A stretch of DNA of 64,000 bases from Actinomadura montaniterrae. GTDB lineage: Bacteria > Actinomycetota > Actinomycetes > Streptosporangiales > Streptosporangiaceae. The DNA is taken from assembly GCF_008923365.1 (NCBI RefSeq), contig NZ_WBMR01000007.1:1-64000 (forward strand), written 5' to 3'. Of this stretch, positions 8,217 to 16,437 are shown in pieces. The notes under the pieces are model-generated. The model searched no databases. It was given only the letters and a program-made list of their open reading frames with translations, and was not told where the DNA came from. How positions within the stretch are numbered: the stretch's first letter is position 1; every line of letters starts with the position of its first letter. The position numbers and the translations under genes were made by a program.

Positions 8217-9040
8217 CCACCGTAGACACCGCCCAGCAGGGGGACACCGTCCCCCGGGTCCGCAGCCGGCTTCCCCGCGCGGCGTCCGGCCGGATCCGCA
8301 CCGTCGCCATGTACGCGATCTCCGTCGCCGTCGGCATCGGGGTCTGGCAGCTCCTCGCGATGCGGTACGGTTCCGCGCTGGTCGCCTCACCGGCGCAGAC
8401 CGTGAAGGCGGCCAAGGAGCTCGCCTCCGACGGCACGCTGGGGAACTCCGTCATCGCCTCCGGCCGCCGCATCCTCATCGGCTGGGGCCTCGGCGTGGCC
8501 GTCGGCGTGCCCGTGGGCCTGCTCATGGGCCGCCTCCCCGTGATCCGGCTGCTGCTCGATCCGTACATCGAGTTCTTCCGGTTCATCCCGCCGATCGCCT
8601 TCGTCACCCTCGCGGTGGTGTGGCTCGGCATCGGGGAGTCCTCGAAGATCGTGCTGATCTTCTACACGTCCGTCTTCATCGTCACGCTCAACACCATCGC
8701 CGGCGTGCTCTCGATCGACGAGTCCAAGCTCCGCGCCGCCACCAGCCTGGGCGCGAACCGATGGCAGGTCATGCGGAGCATCGTGCTGCCCGCCACGGTG
8801 CCGCACATCGTCACGGGCGCCCGCCTGGCGATGGGGAACTCCTTCCTGACCATCGTCTCGGCCGAGATCGTGGCCGCGCAGGTCGGCCTCGGCGCGCTGA
8901 TCTGGACGTCGCGGAACTACGGCCGCATCGACTGGGTGTTCGTCGGCATCATCACGCTCGGCATCCTCGGGTTCGTCTTCGACCGGGTGCTGCGCATCGT
9001 CTCCTCCCGTGTTCTACGCCGATATGGGGTGAAGCTGTGA
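8213..9040 (+). CDS. ABC transporter permease (NitT/TauT type)
   Basis: 275 residues, GTG start overlapping the ATPase stop, with AGAGGAGGA upstream. About six membrane helices are seen. The EAA-type coupling loop appears as AATSLGANRWQVMRSIVLPATVPHIVTGARLAMG, the standard ATPase-docking segment of SsuC-like permeases. It forms the channel for the substrate captured by the neighbouring lipoprotein. Its stop overlaps the GTG of the downstream oxidoreductase, which places transport and metabolism in one transcript. Confidence 0.92.
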   Translation: MTTVDTAQQGDTVPRVRSRLPRAASGRIRTVAMYAISVAVGIGVWQLLAMRYGSALVASPAQTVKAAKELASDGTLGNSVIASGRRILIGWGLGVAVGVPVGLLMGRLPVIRLLLDPYIEFFRFIPPIAFVTLAVVWLGIGESSKIVLIFYTSVFIVTLNTIAGVLSIDESKLRAATSLGANRWQVMRSIVLPATVPHIVTGARLAMGNSFLTIVSAEIVAAQVGLGALIWTSRNYGRIDWVFVGIITLGILGFVFDRVLRIVSSRVLRRYGVKL

Positions 9041-9993
9041 TCGCGGAGAAGAAGTCCCGCGCGCTCGTCCTCGACGAGTTCGGATCGCCGCCGCGGATCG
9101 TGGAGCGGCCCGTGCCCGCGCGGTCGCCGGGCGAGACGCTCGTCCGGGTGCGGGCCGCGGCGGTCGGCCATCTCGACCTGAACGTCATCGACGGCCGGTT
9201 CGGCATCCTGCCCGAACCGCCGTTCGTGCCGGGCACCGACGCGTGCGGCACGGTCATCGAATCGGACGTCCACCCGGAGGGCGCACTGGTGCGCCTGCGG
9301 GGGGCCGGAGTGGGGCTGCGCCGTGACGGCGGCTGGGCCGAGTACGCGGTCGTCCCCGACAAGGCCGCCACCGCCACCCTCCCGGACGCGGACCCCGCCG
9401 TCGCCTGCTCCTTCTTCTCTCCGGCGGGCGCCGCCTGGGCGGCCGTGCACGACGTGGCGGCGATCCGCGAGGGGGAGCGGGTCATCGTGACCGGCGCGGC
9501 CGGAGCCGTCGGATCCGTGGCGGTCCAGCTGGCCGCGCGCGCCGGCGCGGAGGTGATCGGCGTCGTCGGCCGGCCGGCCAAGCTGCCGCACGTCCCGGCC
9601 GGGGCCAAGGCGATCCTCGCCCGCGATCTGTCGGAGGAGGCACTGGGCGGCCGTGTCGACGCGCTCGTCGACACGGTCGGAGGGACGGTGCTGACCGCCG
9701 CGCTCGCGCTCGTCCGGCCCGGCGGACGCGCCGCCCTGGTCGGCTACTCGGCGGGGCGGGAGCTCACCGTCGACCTCGCGGAATGGCTGCTCGCCGACGT
9801 CGCGCTGCTGCCGGTCAACCTGATGACCCGTGCCCGGGACCTCGCCGAGGTGGGCGAGCGGCTCCTCGCCGAGATCACCGCCGGGGACCTGACCCTCAAC
9901 GTGGAGCGGTACGGCCTCGACCGGTTCGAGGACGCCATCGAACGGCTGCGGACCGGCGCGGCCGTCGGGAAGGTCGCCCTGACGATGGACTGA
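9037..9993 (+). CDS. Quinone oxidoreductase-like MDR-family reductase
   Basis: 318 residues of the zinc-type alcohol dehydrogenase/quinone oxidoreductase superfamily. It has the N-terminal GroES-like fold (AAAVGHLDLNVIDGRFG, PFVPGTDACGTV) and the Rossmann motif VTGAAGAVGSVAVQLA for NADPH. No structural-zinc cysteine cluster is visible, so it is probably a zinc-free reductase. The GTG overlaps the permease stop. The gene at 14272-15216 is a clear relative with the same layout. A role in reducing an unsaturated pathway intermediate is inferred. Confidence 0.8.
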   Translation: MIAEKKSRALVLDEFGSPPRIVERPVPARSPGETLVRVRAAAVGHLDLNVIDGRFGILPEPPFVPGTDACGTVIESDVHPEGALVRLRGAGVGLRRDGGWAEYAVVPDKAATATLPDADPAVACSFFSPAGAAWAAVHDVAAIREGERVIVTGAAGAVGSVAVQLAARAGAEVIGVVGRPAKLPHVPAGAKAILARDLSEEALGGRVDALVDTVGGTVLTAALALVRPGGRAALVGYSAGRELTVDLAEWLLADVALLPVNLMTRARDLAEVGERLLAEITAGDLTLNVERYGLDRFEDAIERLRTGAAVGKVALTMD

Positions 9994-10007
9994 CCGGGCC
10001 CCGTCAC

Positions 10008-10053
10008 GGGGACGGCGCCGCCGAGCGGACTGCCCGCTGGCGGCGCCGTCCCC
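10008..10053. terminator. Strong hairpin terminator between convergent genes
   Basis: A perfect 15-bp stem: GGGGACGGCGCCGCC (10008-10022) pairs with its complement at 10039-10053, and the loop contains a further AGCGG/CCGCT pairing. It lies between the convergent oxidoreductase and MaoC genes. There is no T-tract, which is common for actinobacterial terminators. Confidence 0.75.
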
Positions 10054-10068
10054 GGTGCCGTCCCCGGC

Positions 10069-10091
10069 GCCGGACGCCATCGGCGTCCGGC
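10069..10091. terminator. Second hairpin terminator
   Basis: GCCGGACGCC and GGCGTCCGGC form a perfect 10-bp stem around a 3-base loop, immediately before the end of the leftward MaoC gene. With the hairpin at 10008 it gives each convergent operon its own stop. Confidence 0.65.
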
Positions 10092-10105
10092 GGGTCTCGA
10101 GCCGG

Positions 10106-10573
10106 TCAGGTGCGGCGCGACCCTTCGCCATCGGGTGACGGGGGCAGGGCCACGACGGCGTGCCCGCGGCAGCAGACGGTGCCGTCGTCGAGGGTCTCCT
10201 CCAGGTCGAGCGTGACCTCGCCGGTCGCGGCGTCGACCGTGCGCACGGTTCCGGTGACGGCGAGGCGGTCACCGGGAGACGCGGGCGCGCGGTTCTGCCA
10301 TCCGAGCGCGCGGACGGCCCGGGGATCGCCGCCGGCGAATGCGGCCGCCGCCCGGTGGAGGAGGCAACCGTGCAGCTGCGCCATGACGACGGGGCCGGCC
10401 AGCCCCTCGGAGCGGGCGAACTCGGCGTCGTAGTGGATGCGGTGCGCGTTCCGCGTCACCGCGCCGAACCGCAGCAGCCGGACCGCGTCGGGCACCGCCC
10501 GGACGGGCCCGATCTCCGCGCCGGGCAGTGCCGGCCGGCCGCCGGCCGTGGTGGGGACGTCCTGGTCCGTCAT
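10106..10573 (-). CDS. MaoC-like dehydratase/hydratase
   Basis: 155 residues with a hot-dog (MaoC) fold. The segment FGAVTRNAHRIHYDAEFARSEGLAGPVV carries the hydratase motif with catalytic His. MaoC proteins hydrate enoyl-CoA or related double bonds. The ATG overlaps the stop of the other MaoC-like gene (ATGA), suggesting a two-chain hydratase like those of actinobacterial steroid and aromatic pathways. It diverges from the meta-cleavage hydrolase at 11191. Confidence 0.8.
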   Translation of the reverse strand: MTDQDVPTTAGGRPALPGAEIGPVRAVPDAVRLLRFGAVTRNAHRIHYDAEFARSEGLAGPVVMAQLHGCLLHRAAAAFAGGDPRAVRALGWQNRAPASPGDRLAVTGTVRTVDAATGEVTLDLEETLDDGTVCCRGHAVVALPPSPDGEGSRRT

Positions 10574-11067
10574 CGGACGATGAACCTTTCCGTGACCTCG
10601 ATGAGGACACCGCGCTCGGCCGTTCCGTAGGTCTTCTCGGCGGTCAGCAGCAGGAACCCGGTGCCGCGCCCCTTCCGCGCGACCTCCGTCAGCGTGCGCC
10701 GCACGTCGATCCGGTCGCCGGGCCGTACGTCGGCGATCCAGCGCACGTCCTGGCCACCGGCCATCAGGGCGACGTCCAGTCCGTCCGTCCCCGGAACCTC
10801 GTCGCGGTACATCCCGTCCGGGCGGAACTCCTCGTCGCCGGCGCCCGGCACGCCGCGGAGCAGGCTGACGACGTACATCGGGTGGACGACGAAGCCGGCG
10901 TCTTCCGGGTCGACCAGGCACGCGGAGGTCTCCCCGGCGGCCCGCGCGAACTCGGCGGCCTCGGCCGCCCGTACGACGCCGAGCGAACGGTGCTCGACCC
11001 GGCCGACGAGGGCGCGAGCGCGCCGCTCGGCGAGGTCGACCGCAGTGGCCACGGCTTCCAACGGCAC
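10570..11067 (-). CDS. MaoC-like N-terminal-domain hydratase subunit
   Basis: 165 residues resembling the N-terminal hot-dog half of double-hot-dog hydratases: VHPMYVVSLLRG, then a core VRWIADVRPGDRIDVRRTLTEV and LTAEKTYGTAERGVLIEVTERFIVR. It lacks the catalytic His motif seen in the partner at 10106, as expected for the substrate-binding half of a heterodimer. The GTG at 11067 abuts an AGGAG with no spacing. A TTG two codons later has better spacing, so the true start may be slightly downstream. Confidence 0.72.
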   Translation of the reverse strand: MPLEAVATAVDLAERRARALVGRVEHRSLGVVRAAEAAEFARAAGETSACLVDPEDAGFVVHPMYVVSLLRGVPGAGDEEFRPDGMYRDEVPGTDGLDVALMAGGQDVRWIADVRPGDRIDVRRTLTEVARKGRGTGFLLLTAEKTYGTAERGVLIEVTERFIVR

Positions 11068-11130
11068 CTCCTGGTGTGATCACCTTGCGGCGCACGCTAC
11101 GCACGGCGCCCGCCGCCGGTAAGGACCGCG

Positions 11131-11146
11131 GACCGCTCAGCGGACC
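11131..11146. promoter_or_regulatory. Candidate IclR operator, site c
   Basis: GACCGCTCAGCGGACC contains the perfect odd palindrome CCGCT-C-AGCGG and sits midway in the 123-bp divergent promoter region between the MaoC pair and the meta-cleavage hydrolase. It shares the TCAGCGGACC core with sites at 6233 and 12260. Confidence 0.5.
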
Positions 11147-11190
11147 GAGAGGCTTCGGCGCGCGGGCGCGGCGGCGCGAGGATCTCCGTC

Positions 11191-12051
11191 ATGGACATCC
11201 AACCGGCTCCCGAGGGGGCGTACGCCGACGCCGACGGCGTGAAGTACCACTACCTGCGCATGGGCGCGGGCAGCCCGACGATCTTCCTGCACGGCGGCGG
11301 ACCGGGCTGCACGGCCTGGTCGGACTTCGGTCCCGTCGCGCCGATGTTCGCGCGCGACCGCGAGTGCTTCCTGGTCGACATCCTGCAGTACGGCAAGTCG
11401 GAGAAGTGCGTCATCACCGGGCCGATGTGGGACTTCCACGCCGCGAAGACCGTCGCGCTCATGGACGCGCTCGACATCGCCCGGGCCGACTTCGTCTGCA
11501 ACTCCTGGGGCGGGACGATCGCGCTCAACCTGGCGGCGAAGTACCCCGAGCGGGTGCGCTCGCTGGTGGTCACCGGAAGCATGCCGGTCTTCTACGGCCC
11601 GCTCGCGCCGCTGCCCGAAGGGGCCCGCCGCGGCCGCAAGGCCCGCGACGCCTACTACGGCGGCACTGGTCCGTCGTGGGAGAAGATGCGCGATCTCATA
11701 GCGCGGCTGGAGTGGTACGACCGGGAGGCGGTCCCGGATGAGACCGTCTCCCTGCGCTACCAGCAGAGCCTCGACCCGGAGGAGATGGCGCTCGCCGCGG
11801 ACGCGGACAACCCGCGCGGTGACTGGCAGGACCTCACCGACGAGCTGGGGCGCCTCATGGTCCCCGTGCTTTTCGCCTGGGGGATGCACGACGCGTTCCT
11901 CACCCCCGACTATCCCCTGATGCTCGCCCGGATGGTGCCGCGCGGCCACCTGTACGTCATGGACCACACCTCCCACCACCTGCAGGAGGAGCGGCCGCAC
12001 GACTTCTACTCCGTCGTCACCGGTTTCCTGAACCAGGCCCACGACCGCTGA
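11191..12051 (+). CDS. Meta-cleavage product C-C hydrolase (BphD/MhpC/HsaD-like)
   Basis: 286 residues. The start of the fold reads FLHGGGPGCTAWSDF, the glycine-rich oxyanion loop typical of BphD and HsaD. The elbow is CNSWGG with the nucleophilic Ser. The acid and base residues are in WGMHDAFLTPD and the MDHTSHH segment. These enzymes split 2-hydroxy-6-oxo-dienoates made by extradiol dioxygenases. It is the best-matching C-C hydrolase of the island and is transcribed divergently from the MaoC pair. The second catalytic His is shifted into a His-His pair, which should be checked by structural alignment. Confidence 0.85.
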   Translation: MDIQPAPEGAYADADGVKYHYLRMGAGSPTIFLHGGGPGCTAWSDFGPVAPMFARDRECFLVDILQYGKSEKCVITGPMWDFHAAKTVALMDALDIARADFVCNSWGGTIALNLAAKYPERVRSLVVTGSMPVFYGPLAPLPEGARRGRKARDAYYGGTGPSWEKMRDLIARLEWYDREAVPDETVSLRYQQSLDPEEMALAADADNPRGDWQDLTDELGRLMVPVLFAWGMHDAFLTPDYPLMLARMVPRGHLYVMDHTSHHLQEERPHDFYSVVTGFLNQAHDR

Positions 12052-12259
12052 CCCCCATCTGGAGCCCGTCCAGGCCCATGAGGCGAGCGTCGTCCGTCGT
12101 AGTGCTCGGCGCCGAGGGCTCGCCCCATGGGCCATCCCGGCGGCGGGGCGCTTGCGGTCCGGCCAAGGCCGCGTTCCTGTGCGTGTTCGAACCGCGTCCA
12201 GGGACGCCTTTCCGGCAGTCGAACTCTGAGCGGATTTCCCCCGGCCGTGTGACAAACGG

Positions 12260-12274
12260 TTCGGTCAGCGGACC
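12260..12274. promoter_or_regulatory. Candidate IclR operator, site d
   Basis: TTCGGTCAGCGGACC, 74 bases before the tannase start, shares the core of the sites at 6233 and 11131. The rest of the 296-bp gap 12052-12347 holds no convincing gene. Confidence 0.45.
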
Positions 12275-12347
12275 CGAAGGGTTTTGTGGCACTGCCGCCC
12301 GCCTGATCATACCGGGGATCGGCGTCCGTATCGTCCCAGGAGGTCAG

Positions 12348-14093
12348 TTGTCACTCTCCATGCGGGGTCCCAATAGGCGGCGAATCCTTGCCGCTGCCGT
12401 CAATGTGTTCGTGCTCGTGGTGGCCGTTGTCGCCGCCTCCACGGCGCAGGCTTCGCCGCGCCCGATGAACGTCCCCTCCAAGGCGGCCGCCACGTCTCCG
12501 GCGATGTCATGCGCGCAAGCCGCGCGGCTGGACCTGACCGGTGTACCGGGCGCACCGGCGAACATCGCCTCGGCGACCATCGTCGCCGCCGCCGACAATC
12601 CCCTCGGCAAGTGGGAGGCCTGCGAGGTCAAGGGGGTCATCGCGCCGCAGATCCAGTTCGATGTGCTGCTGCCCACCGAGACGTGGGCGGGGCGCTACCT
12701 GCAGACCGGCTGTGGCGGCTTCTGCGGCACCGCCCGCCTGGACGCCCAGGCGACCTTCGGCTGCACCCCGCTCACCAACGGGACGTTCGCGGTGGCCTGG
12801 GACAACGAGGGCCACTACGGAACCACCATGACCGATGGGCTCTTCGGCGCCGACCCGCAACTGCGAGTCGACTTCGGCTACCGCTCCCAGCACCTGACCT
12901 CCATCGTGGCCAAGGAGATCGTCAAGCGCTTCTACGGCCGGTCGGCGTCGCACTCCTACTTCACGGGCTGCTCGGAGGGCGGCGACCAGGCCATGACCGA
13001 GGCACAGCGCTACCCCGAGGACTTCGACGGCATCGTCGCCGGCGCCCCCGCCTCGAACATGACCGCGCTGGCGATCTGGGACCAGGGGTGGAACGGCAAG
13101 GCCATACTGGACGCCGACGGCAACTCGACCCTCACCCAGGACGACCTCAAGTCGCTGCATGCGGCCGTGGTCAGCGCCTGTGACGCCCAGGACGGTACCC
13201 GAGACGGGCTGATCAGCGACTCGATGGACTGCTCGTTCGATCCGAAGAGCATCGCCTGCAAGAGCGACGGCGGCGGCTCGTCCGGCTTCTGCCTCGACCC
13301 GGCTCAACTCGAGTCGGTCCGCAAGATCTACGGTGGGGCGCGGGACAACAAGAACCGGCTGATGTACCCGGGTGCCCAACCCCGCGGTTCGGAAGGCAAC
13401 TGGGCGGGCTGGCTCGTTCCCTACACGCAGGGCGCGCTGTCGAACCAGGCCAGTTTCGCCGTCAACACATTGCGCTGGCTCGCCTATCCCGAGGCGCGGC
13501 CGTCGATGACGCTGAAGGACGTCCAGTTCACCGAGGCGAACTTCCGGGAGATCATGGGCCGCGTCTCCGGGATCTACGACTCCACGGACCCGGACCTGAG
13601 CGAGTTCCGGCGGCACGGCGGCAAGCTGATCATGTGGCAGGGCGAGGCCGACCCGGCGGTGCCGCCGGCCGGGACCGTCGCGTACTACCAGGCGGTCACC
13701 GAGCGCATGGGCGGGTTGGCCCGCACCCAGGAGTTCGCCCGGCTGTTCATGCTGCCGGGCGTGGCCCACTGCAGCGGCGGCGAGGGGCCCGACAAGTTCA
13801 ACGGGCTCGGTGCGGTGGTCGACTGGGTCGAGGGCGGCCGGGCACCGAACAGCATGATCACCAGCAAGGTGGACTCCTCGGGATCGGTCACCGCGACCCG
13901 GCCCGCCTACCCGTGGCCGCTCATGGCGGTGGACACCACGGGGGGACCGGTCGACCAGGCGTCGAGCTACACGGCGCGGCCCCGCCGGTCCGCGAACCAG
14001 TCCATCAGCTGGCTGGGCACCTTCCGCTCGGGCTATGAGAAGACCTGTGGCTGGATCAACGGCAAGTGGGTCTGCCGGAAGGGCAAGGCCTAG
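12348..14093 (+). CDS. Secreted tannase/feruloyl esterase family protein
   Basis: 581 residues. The signal peptide has GPNRRR then a hydrophobic core, with a likely cleavage after AQA. The tannase-family triad is visible: GCSEGG with nucleophilic Ser, WQGEADPAVPP with Asp, and PGVAHC with His. The Cys before the Ser and after the His form the family's CS-D-HC disulfide arrangement. These enzymes release phenolic acids such as ferulate or gallate from plant esters, so it could feed the aromatic island. The start is uncertain: TTG 12348 lies 4 bases after AGGAGG, while ATG 12360 lies 16 bases after it. Confidence 0.88.
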   Translation: MSLSMRGPNRRRILAAAVNVFVLVVAVVAASTAQASPRPMNVPSKAAATSPAMSCAQAARLDLTGVPGAPANIASATIVAAADNPLGKWEACEVKGVIAPQIQFDVLLPTETWAGRYLQTGCGGFCGTARLDAQATFGCTPLTNGTFAVAWDNEGHYGTTMTDGLFGADPQLRVDFGYRSQHLTSIVAKEIVKRFYGRSASHSYFTGCSEGGDQAMTEAQRYPEDFDGIVAGAPASNMTALAIWDQGWNGKAILDADGNSTLTQDDLKSLHAAVVSACDAQDGTRDGLISDSMDCSFDPKSIACKSDGGGSSGFCLDPAQLESVRKIYGGARDNKNRLMYPGAQPRGSEGNWAGWLVPYTQGALSNQASFAVNTLRWLAYPEARPSMTLKDVQFTEANFREIMGRVSGIYDSTDPDLSEFRRHGGKLIMWQGEADPAVPPAGTVAYYQAVTERMGGLARTQEFARLFMLPGVAHCSGGEGPDKFNGLGAVVDWVEGGRAPNSMITSKVDSSGSVTATRPAYPWPLMAVDTTGGPVDQASSYTARPRRSANQSISWLGTFRSGYEKTCGWINGKWVCRKGKA

Positions 14094-14152
14094 ACGTCCT
14101 GTGTACGGACGTGCTGAATACGCGAGACCCAGTCCGATGATCTCGGAATGAA

Positions 14153-14214
14153 GGAGGGCCTCCGAGTGCCGGTGCGAGACGCGAAATGCACACCGGCGCC
14201 TCAGGAGGCCCTCC
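14153..14214. terminator. Bidirectional hairpin terminator
   Basis: GGAGGGCCTCC (14153) followed by GAGTGCCGGTG is mirrored at 14191-14214 by CACCGGCGCCTC and GGAGGCCCTCC, giving a long stem with one small bulge around a 16-base loop. It lies between the convergent tannase and oxidoreductase genes. Confidence 0.7.
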
Positions 14215-14271
14215 ACCCTCGCCATATCCGCCGACCTGCAGGTTCGATTTCCACTCGGAATTCGACGGCTG

Positions 14272-15216
14272 TCACATGGTGATGGCCACGGTGCCTGACA
14301 CCTTGCCGCCGGTGCGGGCTTCGAGTGCCTGGGCTATGCGGGCGAAAGGGTAAGCGGTGGTGTTCAGGATCAGGCGCCGCTCGGTCAGGTCGGTGAGCAG
14401 GCGGTGGAAGACCTCTCCGGGGACGGGACGGCGGACCATGTTCAAGGGGAGCAGCCTGATGTCCTGGGCCAGGAAGGAAGGAAGATCGAGCGTGAGGGTC
14501 TTGCCGGCGACGTAGCCGATCAGAACGGCCCGTCCGCCGGGGCGCATGGCCGGCAGGAAGGCGGGCAGGGTGTCGCCGCCGATGGTGTCGAGCAGGAGGT
14601 CGACGCCTCCATCGGCGGCAGCCGTGCTCAGGCTCTCCGGTCCACGGCCGATGAGGACCTCATGGGCGGCCGGGGGTACGGAGGCGGCCTTCTTTTCGTC
14701 GCGTACCAGGGCCATGACGTGAGCGCCGGCCTGGGCCGCCAGTTGGACGGTCAGCGAGCCGACGCCACCGGAGGCGCCGGTGACCAGGACGCGCTCGTCC
14801 TCGGCGACGCGGCCGACCGGATCGACCGCGGCCCAGGCGGTGGTCATGGGCGAGTAGCAGGTGGCGGCGAGCGCCGCGTCCGCGTCATCGGGGATGGTCC
14901 GTACCGCGGTGAGCGGCGCGGTCACCTGCTCGGCCCAAGTACCGGGCCGTTCCAGTCCGACACCGCCGCCCCGGACCAGGACCCGGCGTCCAAGCAGCGA
15001 TTCGCCGCCGGCGCTCACCCTGCCGATACCCGCGGTGCCGGGGATGAACGGCAACTCGGGGCGGTAGGCGAAGGTCCCGGACATCAGCGTGAGGTCCAGA
15101 TGGGTGACCGCGGCGGCCTCCATGTCGACGGTCACCTCCTCGGCCGCAGGGCGCGGTGGCGCAACCTCCTCAACAGCCGGGGCGGTATTCCACCGGTGCA
15201 GGCGGGCAGCGAGCAT
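14272..15216 (-). CDS. Quinone oxidoreductase-like MDR-family reductase
   Basis: 314 residues, a relative of the protein at 9037-9993: AAAVTHLDLTLMSGTF, PFIPGTAGIGRV and the Rossmann motif VTGASGGVGSLTVQLAAQ. No zinc-binding cysteines are evident. It is a likely NADPH-dependent reductase of quinones or enones. It is a single gene with a 206-bp gap upstream (15217-15422) holding no gene or clear motif. Similarity to the operon-linked paralogue suggests duplication within the island, but its substrate is unknown. Confidence 0.78.
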   Translation of the reverse strand: MLAARLHRWNTAPAVEEVAPPRPAAEEVTVDMEAAAVTHLDLTLMSGTFAYRPELPFIPGTAGIGRVSAGGESLLGRRVLVRGGGVGLERPGTWAEQVTAPLTAVRTIPDDADAALAATCYSPMTTAWAAVDPVGRVAEDERVLVTGASGGVGSLTVQLAAQAGAHVMALVRDEKKAASVPPAAHEVLIGRGPESLSTAAADGGVDLLLDTIGGDTLPAFLPAMRPGGRAVLIGYVAGKTLTLDLPSFLAQDIRLLPLNMVRRPVPGEVFHRLLTDLTERRLILNTTAYPFARIAQALEARTGGKVSGTVAITM

Positions 15217-15422
15217 GACGACTCCAATCCGCGGTCTCGGGGTCGCCGAGCTCTACCGATTGACACGAAGAGGTTCACAGGGCGGCGAAGTGGTGCGGCT
15301 CGGTCTCCGCGCGATCCTGTTTCAGCAGGCTAAGCGGTGAGTTCCTGCTGCTGGACGCCGGGGCTGACGGTCACGCAGGTGGACGTGGCCGCCGTCCACA
15401 ACCCGGTCGCCGTAACCGACCT

Positions 15423-16286
15423 CTATTGGCGGGGAGCTCGGGCGTGGCGTTCGCTGTACAGGCGGCCCGCGATGGAGCCGAGGTGGACGACGACGCCGAC
15501 GGCGACCAGCCAGGACATGATGACCATGACGACGCCGATGGAGCCGTAGCTCTGCTTGTTGGAGACGATCTCGTCGGAGAAGAAGCGGGACGAGAAGGCT
15601 CCCAGCCCCACCCAGAACAGGCCGGTGGCCAGGGCCGAGGGCAGCAGGGACATCCAGTCGGCGGCTTTCCCGAGCAGGACTTTCATCGTCCACCACCAGA
15701 ACAGGACCGCCAGCGCCAGGCCGGTCAGGCCCTGGAGGATCGGTCCGACGAGGGGGCCGAGGGGGCCCAGGGCCCAGCTGAGGGCGACGTGCGCTGCGCC
15801 GTAGCCGAGGAGGCCGGCGAGCCAGGCGGCTTGGGCGCCCAGGTCCCGCAGGCCGCGGCCGGGCAGGTCGAACACCCGCCGGTACCAGCCCTGGAGTGTT
15901 CCTGCCACGGCCAGGGCTCCCAGGACCAGCAGGCATGCGCTGATCACGGTCGAGGAGCCGGTGGCGGGAGTGGCGGCGAACAGGCCGGCCACGGCGTGCG
16001 AGGCCGGTTCGTCCAGGCCCAGCCAACGGGTGACGACGGTGGCGGTGTCCTGGCCGGCCGCCGTGGTGATCACGATGAGGAACGGGAAGAAGCACAGGAT
16101 CGCCAGCGCGGCCAGCTGGATGGAGTTGCCGAAGAAGTCGACCGCCGTCATCCGGGTCCACAGCGGGTTCTCCGTGACCGCCTTCAGGCGTGGGGCCGCC
16201 CACTCCCGGCTCGCCTGGTGGAGGGCGCGACGCCGGGGCCGAGGCGGTGGCCCGAGCCGGTGAACCCCGGACGGTTCGGCGCTCAT
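15423..16286 (-). CDS. YihY/BrkB-type integral membrane protein
   Basis: 287 residues from an ATG with GGGAAGG upstream. The family pattern is clear: a conserved N-terminal VDFFGNSIQLAALAILCFFPFLIVIT helix region, about six membrane helices, and the C-terminal signature SYGSIGVVMVIMSWLVAVGVVVHLGS. Family members were once called ribonuclease BN but are membrane proteins of unclear function, possibly transporters. It stands alone between the oxidoreductase and the kinase, and nothing ties it to either. Confidence 0.82.
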   Translation of the reverse strand: MSAEPSGVHRLGPPPRPRRRALHQASREWAAPRLKAVTENPLWTRMTAVDFFGNSIQLAALAILCFFPFLIVITTAAGQDTATVVTRWLGLDEPASHAVAGLFAATPATGSSTVISACLLVLGALAVAGTLQGWYRRVFDLPGRGLRDLGAQAAWLAGLLGYGAAHVALSWALGPLGPLVGPILQGLTGLALAVLFWWWTMKVLLGKAADWMSLLPSALATGLFWVGLGAFSSRFFSDEIVSNKQSYGSIGVVMVIMSWLVAVGVVVHLGSIAGRLYSERHARAPRQ

Positions 16287-16437
16287 GTGGCAGACCTTCC
16301 CTGGCACCGCACCGCCACCTACCAGCCAGCATACGCACCCCGCCCCGCCCGGCGCCGCCACGGTCCGGTCGTTCATGCGGGTCGTGGTCACCCACGAGCT
16401 TCTCCCGGCGATCGCCGTGGTCAACAGGATGAAGGGA

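Noticed and set aside
12180-12200. GTGTTCGAACCGCG resembling a tRNA T-arm
   Set aside because: No acceptor, D or anticodon stems could be drawn around it.
12078-12347. N-terminal extension of the tannase by 90 codons
   Set aside because: The extension has no signal or domain, and the signal peptide begins properly at about 12348-12360 after an AGGAGG.
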